The notes: a model not told the origin generated them from the sequence alone. A stretch of DNA of 64,000 bases from Rebecca billardiae RCC1528 (GCA_965240325.2 OZ251238.1:1607115-1671114), one strand, 5' to 3'. Shown: positions 41,795 through 54,104, numbered from the stretch's first letter. Translations and numbers: made by a program.

Positions 41795-42865
41795 CGCAAC
41801 TCGCAGTGCGCAGCGCGGCGGAGGCTCACTACAGTACTGTACGGTGATCGCGAGGTCGCCGCTCGCCACTGTGGCACTCGCCCGCCCCCCGCCGTGCACG
41901 GTGGCCGAGCCGCTCGCGCCGTGCGCTCCTGCGGCCGTCGGATCGGGCTGCGTAGGCGGCGCGCGGCTTGGGCCGTCGCAGAGCCACCCAGCGCCCCTCT
42001 CTGCGCCGCGCGCCTTCCTCGTCCTCGCCTCCTCCGCGCCTTGGAGCAGCACGCACACGCGCGGCGCCGCACAAAGGCAGCCCAGGCGCTCGCGCGCAAG
42101 CGCGCGCGCGCGCAGCGCGACGGGCTCGACTCGGGGCTCGAACCGCTGCGGGAGCACGCAGTACCATCGCACACGCGCGCGACGCCACATCGAGCCTGCC
42201 TGTCTGTGCGTCAGTGCACGCTGATGCACGATACAAACTGCGCTGACCTGGCATCATCACACGTGCGACGGAAGCTCCCACAACGGGCCTTGCGTGCGTC
42301 GACGCGATCGATGCGGAGACGGTCATGCTTGCGTGCGCTTCTCTTGTGGTCTCCACGCTTGCTGAGAAGCGCCGCGTACGTAGCCGTCATCGTGTCCTGC
42401 CTAAGAAGTCGTCCTGACGCATGGCAAGTTCTGGTCAGATTGGGCCTACTTCAACGCGAGGACGTGTGAGCATTTGGCGCGTGCCGGTCACAGCGATGCG
42501 CAGGCTCGAGGTGGCGTCGCGCGCGCATGTGATGGCGCTGCATGCCCCCGCAGCGGCTCGAGCCCCGAGTCGAGCCCGTCGCGCTGCGCGCGCGCGCGCT
42601 TGCGCGCGGGCGCCTGGGCTGCCTTTGTGGCGGCGCCGCGCATGTGCGTGCTGATTCAAGGCGCGGAGGAGGCGAGGACGAGGAAGGCGCGTGGCGCAGA
42701 GAGGGGCGCCGGGTGGCTCTGCGACGGCTCAAGCCCCGCGCCGCCTCCGCGGCCCGACCCGACGGCCGCAGGAGCGCACGGCGCGAGCGGCTCGGCCACC
42801 GTGCACGGCGGTGGGCGACCTTGCGATGACAGCCTCTGCCGCGCTCTGCCTGTTCGCGGACACAC
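41795..42865. repeat. Fold-back: about 0.4-kb inverted arms around ~265 bp
   Basis: The left arm, about 41795-42215, and right arm, about 42480-42865, are reverse complements with high identity. For example gccgtgcacggtggccgagc (41899) is complementary to gctcggccaccgtgcacggc near 42789. A second match covers the cctcgtcctcgcctcc and ggaggcgaggacgagg parts. Indels break the arms: a 13-base cactcgcccgccc-type insertion, and the palindromic tacagtactgta only in the left arm. The arms stay open in several frames because of base composition, but no protein is supported. Confidence 0.85.
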
Positions 42866-42925
42866 AACTGTGCAGTTTACTGTCTCTCAGATCTAAAGCT
42901 ATGTGCACACTTGGTTCAGTAGCTA

Positions 42926-42974
42926 CACAGTTTACTAAGAATAAGAGACGCACACAGCTCAGGCAGGCGAGATT
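42926..42974 (-). repeat. 48-bp dispersed repeat, copy 4
   Basis: It is the closest match to copy 1 at 25659-25706, in the opposite orientation, sharing every base of the ttcttagtaaactgt end. Confidence 0.85.
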
Positions 42975-43841
42975 CAGTACCTAGCAGGCTAGCACGCCAA
43001 CTTTTCCCAGCAGAATCGTTCGACGATGGCGCTGCCGTCTCCAGGCGCGAGCTGGCAGGGAGGCGAGGGGCTCGCCGCGAGCAGGCTGGCGCGCACACTC
43101 GGACGACGGTGCCGACGACGTACAGGGCGCGTGACTGTCGCCGTGGTCAGCCCCGGCTGCCCGCGCGGCGGCGCTCACGGCTGGCTGATTGTCAATCCAA
43201 ACCTTGCGCACGGCGGACCCGGCCCGTCGGTGCTGGCGGGTGGCTGTAGCCGATGTCGCTCGCCTATGGCGGCCGACCGCGGGGGGTGTGGGTGCGTGAG
43301 ACACCCGCTGCTCCTTTCCGTGACCCCTTGCGGCCGTCCCGCCAGCGCTTCCCCGCACTCGTCCCCAGCCGCCGGCATGCGCCTCCTTGCAACCAGACGG
43401 CCTGAGCCGGGCCGGCGCGCCCGGCGCTGGCGTGCCGCCGCGCGGCTGCCGTGGCGTGAGTTGCGTGCGTGCGTGCGGCGAGCGACCGAGGGCAGTCCGT
43501 GATGCCGACCGACCCCGTGCGTGGGGCGCATACTTCGCGAGCCCGGACTCGTGTCGGGGCGGAGCCGTGCCGGGCTGCCCCCCCCCCCCCCCCCTTCCTA
43601 CCTCTCGTGCCCGCACCCGGTCGACTGCAAGCAAGTCATGGCGGGCCTTGCCTCACTCCACCCGTCCCAGCCCCCTACATCTGGCTGGTACTCTCCGCCA
43701 TCGCACTCGCTTCACGCGAGGTGCCCGCCGAGTAACGATGGCGGCGCAGTCCAGGAGAGTACCAGACAGCCCCTACATCAAGGCTCCCTGGTATTGAAAA
43801 ATACCCGCAGCTATTCGTTGCCAGCCCATTTCATAGTCACT
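42975..43841. other. Upstream region of the large repeat-bearing gene
   Basis: No gene is supported. A pure C tract of about 20 bases lies at about 43580-43600. Nothing resembling a known promoter motif is evident. Confidence 0.45.
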
Positions 43842-43879
43842 GGGCTCAAAACATGCCGTCGGCATGTTTTGATGAGCCC
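43842..43879. repeat. Hairpin upstream of the large gene
   Basis: GGGCTCAAAACATGCC pairs with GGCATGTTTTGATGAGCCC across a gtc loop, with a 3-base bulge. A second smaller palindrome, GAGCCCG / CGGGCTC, overlaps its right side (43874-43899). One candidate ATG (43853) lies within the stem. Confidence 0.8.
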
Positions 43880-43978
43880 GCTGAGCCGAAGACGGGCTCA
43901 GGGGCTTTCTGGGACGGGTGGAGCGAGCCCAAAGTGCCTCGTCGCGAGCGCGGTACCAGACGCCGCCGAGCGCGAGCC

Positions 43979-46900
43979 ATGGCGAGCCTCACTACCGACG
44001 ACAGTGGTGCGAGCAGCGAGGCGGGCGCGCGGCAGGTGCCGCTCGTCGTGCTCCGCGAGCCCGACCTCGCCGCGCTCGCGCCTGCTGCTGATGACAGCAG
44101 CCACTCGTCTTCGCCCTTGATGGCCGCCGCTGCGGCGGCGGTGGAGCGCGCGCGCGCCTTTGCAGCCGGCGCCGACGGCGGCGGTGACATGGCTGGGGGG
44201 CGGTGGGCCCCGACGACTGGCCTGGTCCACGCGGAGCGGGTGTCGCTGCCGGGCGAAGTCGGCGACGCGCTGCTGGTCGCCGCGCGCCCCGCGTCCGTGC
44301 AGCCGCAGGCCGACGGTGGTGGCGCGGGCGCGGCAACGCAGCCGGTCGCAACCTTTGTGCTCTACCCCAACGGCCGCGCGGATGACCATTGTCGCCTCGA
44401 GCCGGTGGCGGTGGGTACCGCGTCGGCGCTCGACGCGCTCGGGGGCGCGTTCGACGCGCGCGGCGCGCGCGGAGGCGCCCGCCCCGCCATGTTCATCCTC
44501 GGCGACGGCGACGACGGCGCGGTCGCGCGCGCACTCGCGCAGCTGCGCGATGGCACAGTCACTGTCGGCGATTTGCACAAGGTGCTCGCGGCCCGCCCGC
44601 AGGGAGCGGCGCTGGCGCGGCTGCCGTGGGCGCAGGCGGTCCAGGCGGGAGTCGCGAAGGAGCTGGATGCCACCGACGAGGACCACGGGCTGTACGGTGC
44701 GCCCGACGCCCGGTGGTGCGTGCGGCTGCTCTACGAGGTGCTGGATACGGACGCGCCCGTGCCTGAGGGCGAGGCGGGCGACACCGTCGAGGCGTGGCGA
44801 GGCGGTCTCGTCCAGTCGACGGCGGCAGGCGATCGCATCTACGCCATCGTGTGCGACGTGAGGGACACGCGCGACGCGCGGTGGCTGCGCGTGCGGCTCC
44901 CTGGCCTCCGCCTGGCGGACGTCGATGAGGCTGTCGATGGCGACGCGGTCGATCGGGCACGGTCGCGTGCGCATGCGATGAGCGCGGTTGAGGCAGACGG
45001 GGCGGACGGCGCGCATCGCGCTTTCGACGCTCGACTCGCGCTGTTGGAGCCGGTGCGTGCGGCGGGCGTGCTAGTGCACGCGTGCGAGGCTGCCGTCGCG
45101 CAGATGGGCTCCTCATCCGCCGACGCCCCCAAACACCATATCGGCGTGCTGCGGCTCGCCGCGCCGATGGGCCGTTCAGACGAGCCGAGTATGGCGGGTC
45201 GCTTTGCACTCGCCGCCGGCGGGACGGTGGACGCGTGCGGCATCACTCGCGTGCTCACGCTGCAGTGCGCGCTGATTGCGCTCGCGCTGCGCACCGGCGG
45301 CGCGACGATCGAGCCCGCGACCGGTCGGAGTGGCTCGCTCGTCCGGCGCCTCACCATCCCGCACGGGACGCGAAGGGTCGCTCGGCACAACGTGCGGTGC
45401 GGGGCGGCTGCGCGCGTCCGCGCGGCGCTGGTGAACGCGTGCACGCATCGTCAGCATGGCGGCATGCGGGAGCGCGCCAGCGCGCCGGGGCTGTGGCTCG
45501 ACGTGCCCTCGCTCGCCGTGAAGGCAGGGCCCTCGAACGCCGTGGGCCGGCTCGCGTTCGGCCCGGATGGTGAGCCGCCGCCCGAGGGCGGCGCAGACTC
45601 GCCCGGGCGGCCGTTCACAGCAGGCGTGCAGGGCGGCGCGGGCCCGCCCGAGACGGCAGGCGGTGCGGATGGTCGTGGCGGCGCGCCGATGACGCCGGCC
45701 GGGCCTGTCGCGCGTGGGCCGGAGGCGCTGGCCTCCGCCGACGCGCACGCCGAGGCGGCGGCGATCACGGCAGCGGCATCGCGGCTGGGCGCTGCGGCGC
45801 CGCCGCTGCGCGCCGCCGCTGATGCGGGCGCGGACTCGACCGCGGCTGGCGAGTCGCTCGGCGCGGCGGTGCCGCCGCTGCGCGCCGCCGCCGATGCGGG
45901 CGCGGGCGCGGACTCGGCTGGCGAGTCGCTCGGCGCGGCGGTGCCGCCGCTGCGCGCCGCCGCCGATGCGGGCGCGGGCGCGGACTCGGCTGGCGAGTCG
46001 CTCGGCGCGGCGGCGCCGCCGCTGCGCGCCGCCGCCGATGCGGGCGCGGGCGCGGCCGCGGCTGGCGCGCCACTCGGCGCGGCGGTGCCGCCGCTGCCCG
46101 CCGCCGCCGATGCGGCAGCGGGCGCGGGCGCGCCCGGCGCGCCGCTCGGCGCCGCGGCGCCGCCGCTGCCCGCCGCCGCCGATGCGGGCGCGGGCGCGGC
46201 CGCGGCCGGCGCGCCGCTCGGCGCCGCGGCGCCGCCGCTGCCCGCCGCCGCCGCATCGGGCGCGGGCGCGGGCGCGGCCGGCGCGCCGCTCGGCGCCGCG
46301 GCGCCGCCGCTGCGCGCCGCCGCCGATGCGGGCGCGGGCGCGGCCGCGCCCGGCGCGCCGCTCGGCGCCGCGGCGCCGCCGCTGCCCGCCGCCGCCGATG
46401 CGGGCGCGGGCGCGGCCGCGGCCGGCGCGCCGCTCGGCGCCGCGGCGCCGCCGCTGCGCGCCGCCGCCGATGCGGCAGCGGGCGCGGCCGCGGCCGGCGC
46501 GCCGCTCGGCGCCGCGGCGCCGCCGCTGCCCGCCGCCGCCGATGCGGGCGCGGGCGCGGCCACGGCCGGCGCGCCGCTCGGCGCCGCGGCGCCGCCGCTG
46601 CGCGCCGCCGCCGATGCGGGCGCGGGCGCGGGCGCGGCTGGCGAGTCGCTCGGCGCCGCGGCGCCGCCGCTGCGCGCCGCCGCCGATGCGGGCGCGGGCG
46701 CGGACTCGGCCGGCGCGCCGCTCGGCGCGGCGGTGCCGCCGCTGCCCGCCGCCGCCGATGCGGCAGCGGGCGCGGCCGCGGCCGGCGCGCCGCTCGGCGC
46801 CGCGGCGCCGCCGCTGCGCGCCGCCGCCGATGCGGGCGCGGGCGCGGCCGCGCCCGGCGCGCCGCTCGGCGCCGCGGCGCCGCCGCTGCCCGCCGCCGCC

Positions 46901-49126
46901 GATGCGGGCGCGGGCGCGGCCGCGGCCGGCGCGCCGCTCGGCGCCGCGGCGCCGCCGCTGCCCGCCGCCGCCGATGCGGGCGCGGGCGCGGCCGCGGCCG
47001 GCGCGCCGCTCGGCGCCGCGGCGCCGCCGCTGCGCGCCGCCGCCGATGCGGGCGCGGGCGCGGCCGCGCCCGGCGCGCCGCTCGGCGCGGCGGCGCCGCC
47101 GCTGCGCGCCGCCGCCGATGCGGGCGCGGGCGCGGCCGCGCCCGGCGCGCCGCTCGGCGCCGCGGCGCCGCCGCTGCCCGCCGCCGCCGATGCGGGCGCG
47201 GGCGCGGCCGCGGCCGGCGCGCCGCTCGGCACCGCGGCGCCGCCGCTGCCCGCCGCCGCCGATGCGGGCGCGGGCGCGGGCGCGGCTGGCGAGTCGCTCG
47301 GCGCGGCGGTGCCGCCGCTGCCCGCCGCCGCCGATGCGGGCGCGGGCGCGGGCGCGGCCGGCGCGCTGCTCGGCGCCGCGGCGCCGCCGCTGCCCGCCGC
47401 CGCCGATGCGGGCGCGGGCGCGGCCGCGGCCGGCGCGCCGCTCGGCGCCGCGGCGCCGCCGCTGCGCGCCGCCGCCGATGCGGCAGCGGGCGCGGCCGCG
47501 GCCGGCGCGCCGCTCGGCGCCGCGGCGCCGCCGCTGCCCGCCGCCGCCGCATCGGGCGCGGGCGCGGGCGCGGCCGGCGCGCCGCTCGGCGCCGCGGCGC
47601 CGCCGCTGCCCGCCGCCGCCGATGCGGGCGCGGGCGCGGCCACGGCTGGCGAGCCGGCCGCTGCCGCCGCAGAGGGGCCGGCCCCGGGGGCTGCGGGCGC
47701 GTTGCCCGGCTGCGCCTCGGCGGGTGCAGCCGGCGGCGTGCCGGCGTCGGACCAGCCGCCTGCCGGCGGCGGGCTGGCGCCCCAGGCGCTGCCTGGCGCG
47801 GGCGCGTGGTTGGGGGCGGGGTTGGTGCCCTCAGCCAGCACGGCGGCGTGGGCCGCCGCCGCACCGATGGGAGGCGGCGCGCCCGCGGCGGCTGCCTTTG
47901 CTCGGCTGAACGACCAGTCGCGTGCCCCGATCACCCTCGGGCTGACCGACGCCGAGGAAGCCGACAGCGGGCTGGGCGCGCTCCAGAACTCCACCGACCA
48001 ATCGGCTGCGCGCGCATTCGCGCGGAGGGCGGTGGCGGCGCTGCGCAACGGCACGGCGCTTGTCGTCGATCGCCGTGCCCTGTATACGCTGGTGCCGGCA
48101 GTGTGCAGCAGGGGGCGGTTGTCCGTTGCCGTCACCCGGCTGGTGCCGGTCGAAGGCGACGGCGAGCGTGCGCCGTATGCGCGCGTGCTGGTCGACCTGG
48201 AGGGCGCTCGCCGCGTGACGGTGTCGACCTGGGCGCGCCCCGGCGGCGAGCCGACCGTCGCCCCGGCGGATGGCGTCCGCGTGACGGAGAAAGCTCGCCT
48301 GACAGCGAGTGGTGCGCACGCCGTTCGGGTCGCTGCCGCGAGGGGCGTCGAGGAGTACGTGCCCGCGCGGCCGCTCGTGCTGCTGTGCGCGGTGGCGCTC
48401 GAGCTGCTGGCCGCGGTGGCCGCGGGCTCGCCTGAATGGCTGACCGGCCGGGCGACGGCGGCTCCGGGCGGCGAGGGTGGCGCGGCGGCAGGCGCGACCG
48501 TCGGCGAGCGCGCGCACGGCGCGATGCTGGCGCTCGCAGCGTTCCGCCTCGCGCTCGCCGCTGTCACCAAGGTGGACGCTGCCGCCCCCGCCGACGAGGC
48601 GAATAACGCCTGGTTGCAAGGGATCCGCGGGCGGCCGATGGACGATTGCGCCAAGCCGTTCGTCGAGATGCTGCGCCTCGTGTACATCTTTGTGCGCGCC
48701 GGCGTGAGCGTCCAGTTTATGGCGGGCGGTGCCGCCGCACCGCCCTCGCTGCGCCTCATGGCGGTCGCCAACGAGTCGGTGCGCTACATGTTCCTCGTGC
48801 GGCTCGACGCGCACCTCGACGCTGTGCTCGCGGCCCCGGGCTCGGCCGCGGTGGCGCTCGCGGGCGCGCGGGCGCTCGTGTTCCTGCGCGAGCACCTCCA
48901 TGCCCGCCTGGCGGCGGACAACACGGTGCTGCGGTTCGAGCTCGTGCTGGTGCTGAAGATCGGCGAGACGAGCGGCTGGCCGTGGCGCGCGCTGGATCGC
49001 AACGGCTACTTCGCGGTGCACGTGGCGCAGGTGGCCGACGCCTTCGAGCGGCAGGCCGCCAACGTCGTGGTCATGCTCGACATCACCATCATCAACGGCG
49101 ATGATGCAGATCCGGTGCACACAGAG
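43979..49126 (+). CDS. Large repeat-bearing protein, exon 1 (about 1716 codons)
   Basis: I do not recognise the family. The preferred start is ATG 43979 (gagccatggcg context, MASLTTDDSGASSEAG). An upstream in-frame ATG at 43853 lies in a hairpin and would add 42 residues. Residues 1-500 are a balanced, folded-looking region (for example GVAKELDATDEDHGLYGAPD, then RWCVRLLYEVLD). A linker follows, then 26 tandem 24-residue repeats coded by 45785-47656. A second folded region starts near 47880. It includes a stretch with ARAFARRAVAALRNGTALVV, one with MLRLVYIFVRAGVSVQFMAG, and FELVLVLKIGETSGWPWRAL, and it ends VVMLDITIINGDDADPVHTE. The frame then hits a stop at 49234 unless the intron at 49127-49212 is removed. 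With exon 2 the protein has about 2453 residues. Confidence 0.7.
45785..47656 (+). repeat. 26 tandem 72-bp coding repeats (24 aa each)
   Basis: Every unit is exactly 24 codons, with consensus LGAAAPPLPAAADAGAGAAA followed by AGAP. Position 9 is Pro or Arg. Position 5 is Ala or Val. Position 14 is Gly or Ala. The last two residues are AP or ES. Variants such as AASGAGAGAAG recur at units 7 and 25. There are no frame-breaking indels in 1872 bases. The DNA is nearly pure GC. Confidence 0.95.
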
Positions 49127-49212
49127 GTGTGCCGCCATCGCGCCGCGCCCGCCGCGCGCGGCGCCGCTCGCCTCAAACGCCGCGCTGCGCGCGCGGCGGC
49201 GACCGCGCGCAG
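49127..49212 (+). other. Predicted 86-nt GT-AG intron, phase 0
   Basis: The donor is gag|GTGTGC and the acceptor CGCGCAG|aac. Both flanking exons meet at codon boundaries (...DPVHTE then [16 protein letters not shown]...). Splicing bypasses the stop at 49234 and joins two frames that each show coding character up to the splice sites and lose it inside the intron. Confidence 0.75.
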
Positions 49213-51426
49213 AACCTCCTCAAGAACGGCCTGATCGCCAAGCTCGTCGAGAAGGGGTGGCTGCGCCAGACGGCCGTCCCCGGCGGCGCCTCCGGCGAGC
49301 ACGGCAACGAGACGTGGGCGGTGCAGTGCGTCGACGCGCTGCTCGTGCTCGTGCGCATGCTCGGCCTCGAGGCGGGCCGCGTGCCGATCGACGAGCCGGC
49401 CGGCTCGTACTCGGCCTTGCCGCGCGCGCTGGTGCAGACGCGGAGCTCGGAGGAGGCGTTGCACAGCCCGCCGTCCACGGCGGCGGGGCCGCCGCCCGGC
49501 ACGTACGTCTACCACTCGCCCGACCCGGCGCGGGCAGCTCGCTTCGTGGGCCCGCTGGACGTCGACGGCGCCATCCAGGTCGGCGGGCGCGTCGACCTAC
49601 GGTTCGCGTGGGGGGTCGTGCGCCACTACACTGGTGAGTGGCCGGGCGACGTCGCCGCCGTCGACGCGCGCATCGCGCGCACGTTCGGCGAGGCGCTGGG
49701 CGGCGCGCCGCAGGACTGGCGGCGCGGCGGCGGGTTCCCCGGCGCGGGCGCGGGCATGCCGGAGGACGGGACCAGCCGCGCCGTGTGCGCCGACGGCTCC
49801 TTGCGAGCGGCGCCGCAAGGCGCCGTGGACGCGCGCGTGCCGGGGCGGCCGGCCGACACTGACGCCTCCAACCCGTTTGGCGACGCGCACCGCGTCGACC
49901 AGATGGTCGGCAGCGGGCGTGTCGTGGCGAGCGATGAGTGCCTCGACGCGGCCGCGCGGCTGGCTGGCCTGGCCGGGCGGTGCGTCGCGCTGCAGGGCCA
50001 GGGCGGCACGCAGCCCGGCTCGTGGCTCGGCGACGAGGACGCGGCGAGTGCCCTCGAGCACGATGCCGAGGGGTTACTCAGCACGCTCTCGCTGGTGGCG
50101 CGCCCGGATCTGCTGCGAGCCGCCATCGCCGCGGTGCTTGCGCACAGCGACCGCCCGCCACGCGCGGCGCAGCCGCTGCCGCCGCAGCAGCCGCAGCAGC
50201 CGCAGCTGCCGCCGCAGCCACAGCCGCAGGCGGCGGCGGGTGGCGTCCTCTGCGCACCACCGGATGCTGCGGCTGACGGCCCATGGTGGTACAACGAACG
50301 CGTCTACGGGGAGCTGTTCGCCGCGCTCAAGCAGGGCGTCGGGGCGCTGCGCGACTCTGCCGACGCCGCGTCGGTGCTGCAGCCGTCCCCCGGGATGTTG
50401 CTCGCGGCCGGTGCCACCGACGGCGCGCCGCGGTACGCGCTCGTGCACGCGCCGGAGTCCGGGCCGTGTCTCTGCGTCTCCTCCACCGGCAGCCTCTACG
50501 TCGTGCAGCGCAGCCGGGTGCTGTCTCTGTACCGCCGCGCCGGGCGGCACTCGCTGTCTCCGCACGGCGTGGGCTCGCTTCTCTTCGCGCTCCGGCGGCA
50601 ACCGTCGCCGCTCGACCGCCAGGGGGGTCCCCCCAAGTTGAAGTCAGGCTACCCGTACGCGCGCTGGGCACGGGGTGCCGTGGTCTTTGACGACCGCAAA
50701 GACCTCGATCCGAAGAGCAGGCACGTCACCCTGGGCACCGCCACAGCCGCCGTGTGCATCGAGGGCTATCGCGCGCACCCGCACGACCTTGCCTTCGCCC
50801 GCCACGGCGAGTCGGGTGACGATGATGCCGCGAATGCGTGGTGGAGCGATCCGAGTGCCGGCACCGACCACGAGGGGCGGTGGGCTTGGCGCCACGTGCC
50901 CCCCGTGCCGTCGTACGGCGACACGGCCGAACACGCCAACTACGCCGGCGAGCGCTTCGTCTGGCACGGCGCGCTGGTGGTCGTCCCGAAGGACGACGAC
51001 GACGACACGCCCTGCCTGTGCGTCGTGTTGGAGAACGCGACTGCCCTGAGTCAAGGCGCGCGCGGTGCGCCGGCCGTGCGCGAGCGCTGTGCGTACAACT
51101 ACGACACCGGGCGCGTCGAGAGGATCGAGCTCAGCGAGATGGTGGAGGGTGTCCGCCTGCGCGCCAAGCTCTCTCCGCTCACGCACGTGAGCGCCGGCGA
51201 GTGCCAGAAGCTGCGCGCCGCGAACAAGGGCAAGATCGTCGGCAAGTTGTTGCAGGACGATGCGAGCGACGACGTGGCTGTGCTGCGCGCGGAGCAGCGG
51301 GCAGTGATGGCGCCCGCAGCTGCAGCGGCGGCTGCTCGCCCGGGATCGGATGGCACTGGTGACGACGGCGAGCCGCCGTCGTCATCGGTCCGCGCGCCGG
51401 CGAGTAAGAAGCGGCGGACAAGCTAG
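49213..51426 (+). CDS. Large repeat-bearing protein, exon 2 (737 codons plus stop)
   Basis: This is the continuation of the gene from 43979. It starts [19 protein letters not shown] and is well structured: [20 protein letters not shown], then [22 protein letters not shown], then a Gln/Pro-rich linker (coded 50160-50235, [20 protein letters not shown]). A second domain follows with [19 protein letters not shown], then [20 protein letters not shown], and [16 protein letters not shown]. An [20 protein letters not shown] segment precedes a poly-Ala run and the C-terminal basic SKKRRTS, a plausible nuclear signal. It ends 8 bases before the AT/GATA microsatellite. No known domain is recognised. 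A nuclear location is suggested only by the basic tail. Confidence 0.7.
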   Translation, partial: NLLKNGLIAKLVEKGWLRQTAVPGGASGEHGNETWAVQCVDALLVLVRMLGLEAGRVPIDEPAGSYSALPRALVQTRSSEEALHSPPSTAAGPPPGTYVYHSPDPARAARFVGPLDVDGAIQVGGRVDLRFAWGVVRHYTGEWPGDVAAVDARIARTFGEALGGAPQDWRRGGGFPGAGAGMPEDGTSRAVCADGSLRAAPQGAVDARVPGRPADTDASNPFGDAHRVDQMVGSGRVVASDECLDAAARLAGLAGRCVALQGQGGTQPGSWLGDEDAASALEHDAEGLLSTLSLVARPDLLRAAIAAVLAHSDRPPRAAQPLPPQQPQQPQLPPQPQPQAAAGGVLCAPPDAAADGPWWYNERVYGELFAALKQGVGALRDSADAASVLQPSPGMLLAAGATDGAPRYALVHAPESGPCLCVSSTGSLYVVQRSRVLSLYRRAGRHSLSPHGVGSLLFALRRQPSPLDRQGGPPKLKSGYPYARWARGAVVFDDRKDLDPKSRHVTLGTATAAVCIEGYRAHPHDLAFARHGESGDDDAANAWWSDPSAGTDHEGRWAWRHVPPVPSYGDTAEHANYAGERFVWHGALVVVPKDDDDDTPCLCVVLENATALSQGARGAPAVRERCAYNYDTGRVERIELSEMVEGVRLRAKLSPLTHVSAGECQKLRAANKGKIVGKLLQDDASDDVAVLRAEQRAVMAPAAAAAAARPGSDGTGDDGEPPSSSVRAPASKKRRTS

Positions 51427-51428
51427 TT

Positions 51429-51733
<305 letters not shown>

Positions 51734-52973
51734 CGCTCGGGCGGTGGGGCGGGGCGTCGGCTGAGGGCGCGCCCCGACCCAAGCGGCGCTGCTGTGCCAC
51801 TCCATACTACCGGTAGACCAAGCATGACCCGTGGGGCGTGGCGTCAGGCCCCTCAGAGGCGCGCCCCAGCGTGCACATCTCGCCCGCCAGCCCAACTGCT
51901 GACTTGGCTGAAGCGGCCGAGCGCTGCGCCGACGCGCGGGCGGTGGGGGCGTCGGCTGAGGGCGCGCCCCGACCCAAGCGGTGGTGCAGTGCCACTCCAT
52001 ACTACCGGTAGACCGAGGCTGACCGGTGGGGCGTGGCGTCAGGCCCCTCAGAGGCGCGCCCCAGCGTGCACATCTCGCCCGTCAGCCCAACTGCCACTTG
52101 GCTGGTGCGGCCGAGCGCTGCGCCGACGCGCGGGCGGTGGGGGCTTCGGCCGAGGGCGCGCCCCGACCCAAGCGGTGGTGCAGTGCCACTCCATACCACC
52201 GGTAGACCGAGGACGACCGGTGGGGCGTGGCGTCAGGCCCCTCAGAGGCGCGCCCCAGCGTGCACATCTCGCCCGCCAGCCCAACTGCTGACTTGGCTGG
52301 CGCGGCCGAGCGCTGCGCCGACGCGCGGGCGGTGGGGGGCGTCGGCTGAGGGCGCGCCCCGACCCAAGCGGTGGTGCAGTGCCACTCCATACTACCGGTA
52401 GACCGAGGACGACCGGTGGGGCGTGGCGTCAGGCCCCTCAGAGGCGCGCCCCAGCGTGCACATCTCGCCCGTCAACCCAACTGCCACTTGGCTGGTGCGG
52501 CCGAGCGCTGCGTCGACGCGCGGGCGGTGGGGGCGTCGGCTGAGAGCGCGCCCCGAAGCAAGCGGCGGTGCAGTGCCACTCCATACCACCCGTAGACCGA
52601 GGCTGACCGGTGGGGCGTGGCGTCAGGCCCCTCAGAGGCGCGCCCCAGCGTGCACATCTTGCCCGCCAGCCCAACTGCTGACTTGGCTGGCGCGGCCGAG
52701 CGCTGCGTCGACGCGCGGGCGGTGGGGGCGTCGGCTGAGGGCGCGCCCCGACTCAAGCGGCGGTGCAGTGCCACTCCATACCACCCGTAGACCGAGGCTG
52801 ACCGGTGGGGCGTGGCGTCAGGCCCGGCACGGGCGCGCCCCAGCGTGCACATCTTGCCCGTCAACCCAACTGCTGACTTGGCTGGCGCGGCCGAGCGCTG
52901 CGCCGACGCGCGGGCGGTGGGGGGCGTCGGCTGAGGGCGCGCCCCGACCCAAGCGGTGGTGCAGTGCCACTCC

Positions 52974-54104
52974 ATACTACCGGTAGACCGAGGACGACCG
53001 GTGGGGCGTGGCGTCAGGCCCCTCAGAGGCGCGCCCCAGCGTGCACATCTCGCCCGTTAGCCCAACTGCCACTTGGCTGGCGCGGCCGAGCGCTGCGCCG
53101 ACGCGCGGGCGGTGGGGGCGTCGGCTGAGGGCGCGCCCCGACTCAAGCGGTGGTGCAGTGCCACTCCATACTACCGGTAGACCGAGGCTGACCCGTGGGG
53201 CGTGGCGTCAGGCCCCTCAGAGGCGCGCCCCAGCGTGCACATCTCGCCCGCCAGCCCAACTGCTGACTTGGCTGAAGCGGCCGAGCGCTGCGCCGACGCT
53301 TGGGCGGTGGGGGCGTCGGCTGAGGGCGCGCCCCGACTCAAGCGGTGGTGCAGTGCCACTCCATACTACCGGTAGACCGAGGCTGACCGGTGGGGCGTGG
53401 CGTCAGGCCCCTCAGAGGCGCGCCCCAGCGTGCACACCATGCTGCCCGCCAGCCCAACTGCTGACTTGGCTGGCGCGGCCGAGCGCTGCGCCGACGCGCG
53501 GGCGGTGGGGGCGTCGGCTGAGGGCGCGCCCCGACCCAAGCGGTGGTGCAGTGCCACTCCATACCACCGGTAGACCGAGGACGACCGGTGGGGCGTGGCG
53601 TCAGGCCCCTCAGAGGCGCGCCCCAGCGTGCACATCTCGCCCGTCAACCCAACTGCCACTTGGCTGGTGCGGCCGAGCGCTGCGTCGACGCGCGGGCGGT
53701 GGGGGCGTCGGCTGAGGGCGCGCCCCGACCCAAGCGGCGGTGCAGTGCCACTCCATACCACCCGTAGACCGAGGCTGACCGGTGGGGCGTGGCGTCAGGC
53801 CCCTCAGAGGCGCGCCCCAGCGTGCACACCCTGCCCGCCAGCCCAACTGCTGACTTGGCTGAAGCGGCCGAGCGCTGCGCCGACGCGCGGGCGGTGGGGG
53901 CGTCGGCTGAGGGCGCGCCCCGACCCAAGCGGTGGCGCAGTGCCACTCCATACCACCGGTAGACCGAGGACGACCGGTGGGGCGTGGCGTCAGGCCCGGC
54001 ACGGGCGCGCCCCAGCGTGCACATCTCGCCCGTTAGCCCAACTGCCACTTGGCTGGCGCGGCCGAGCGCTGCGCCGACGCGCGGGCGGTGGGGGCGTCGG
54101 CTGA
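52974..54104 (+). repeat. Higher-order satellite block, first (partial) copy
   Basis: The succession of monomer variants here recurs at 55871-57001 (offset 2897) and 57820-58950 (offset 4846). Differences between the copies are very few. Confidence 0.85.

Noticed and set aside
42950-42974. Similarity of caggcaggcgagatt to the start of U1 snRNA
   Set aside because: Only about a dozen bases resemble it, the 5' splice-site-pairing sequence is absent, and the stretch belongs to a dispersed repeat.
45451-48771. A 1106-codon minus-strand ORF opposite the large repeat gene
   Set aside because: The repeat unit is open on both strands, but outside it only the plus frame shows balanced composition and continues through a valid splice into exon 2.
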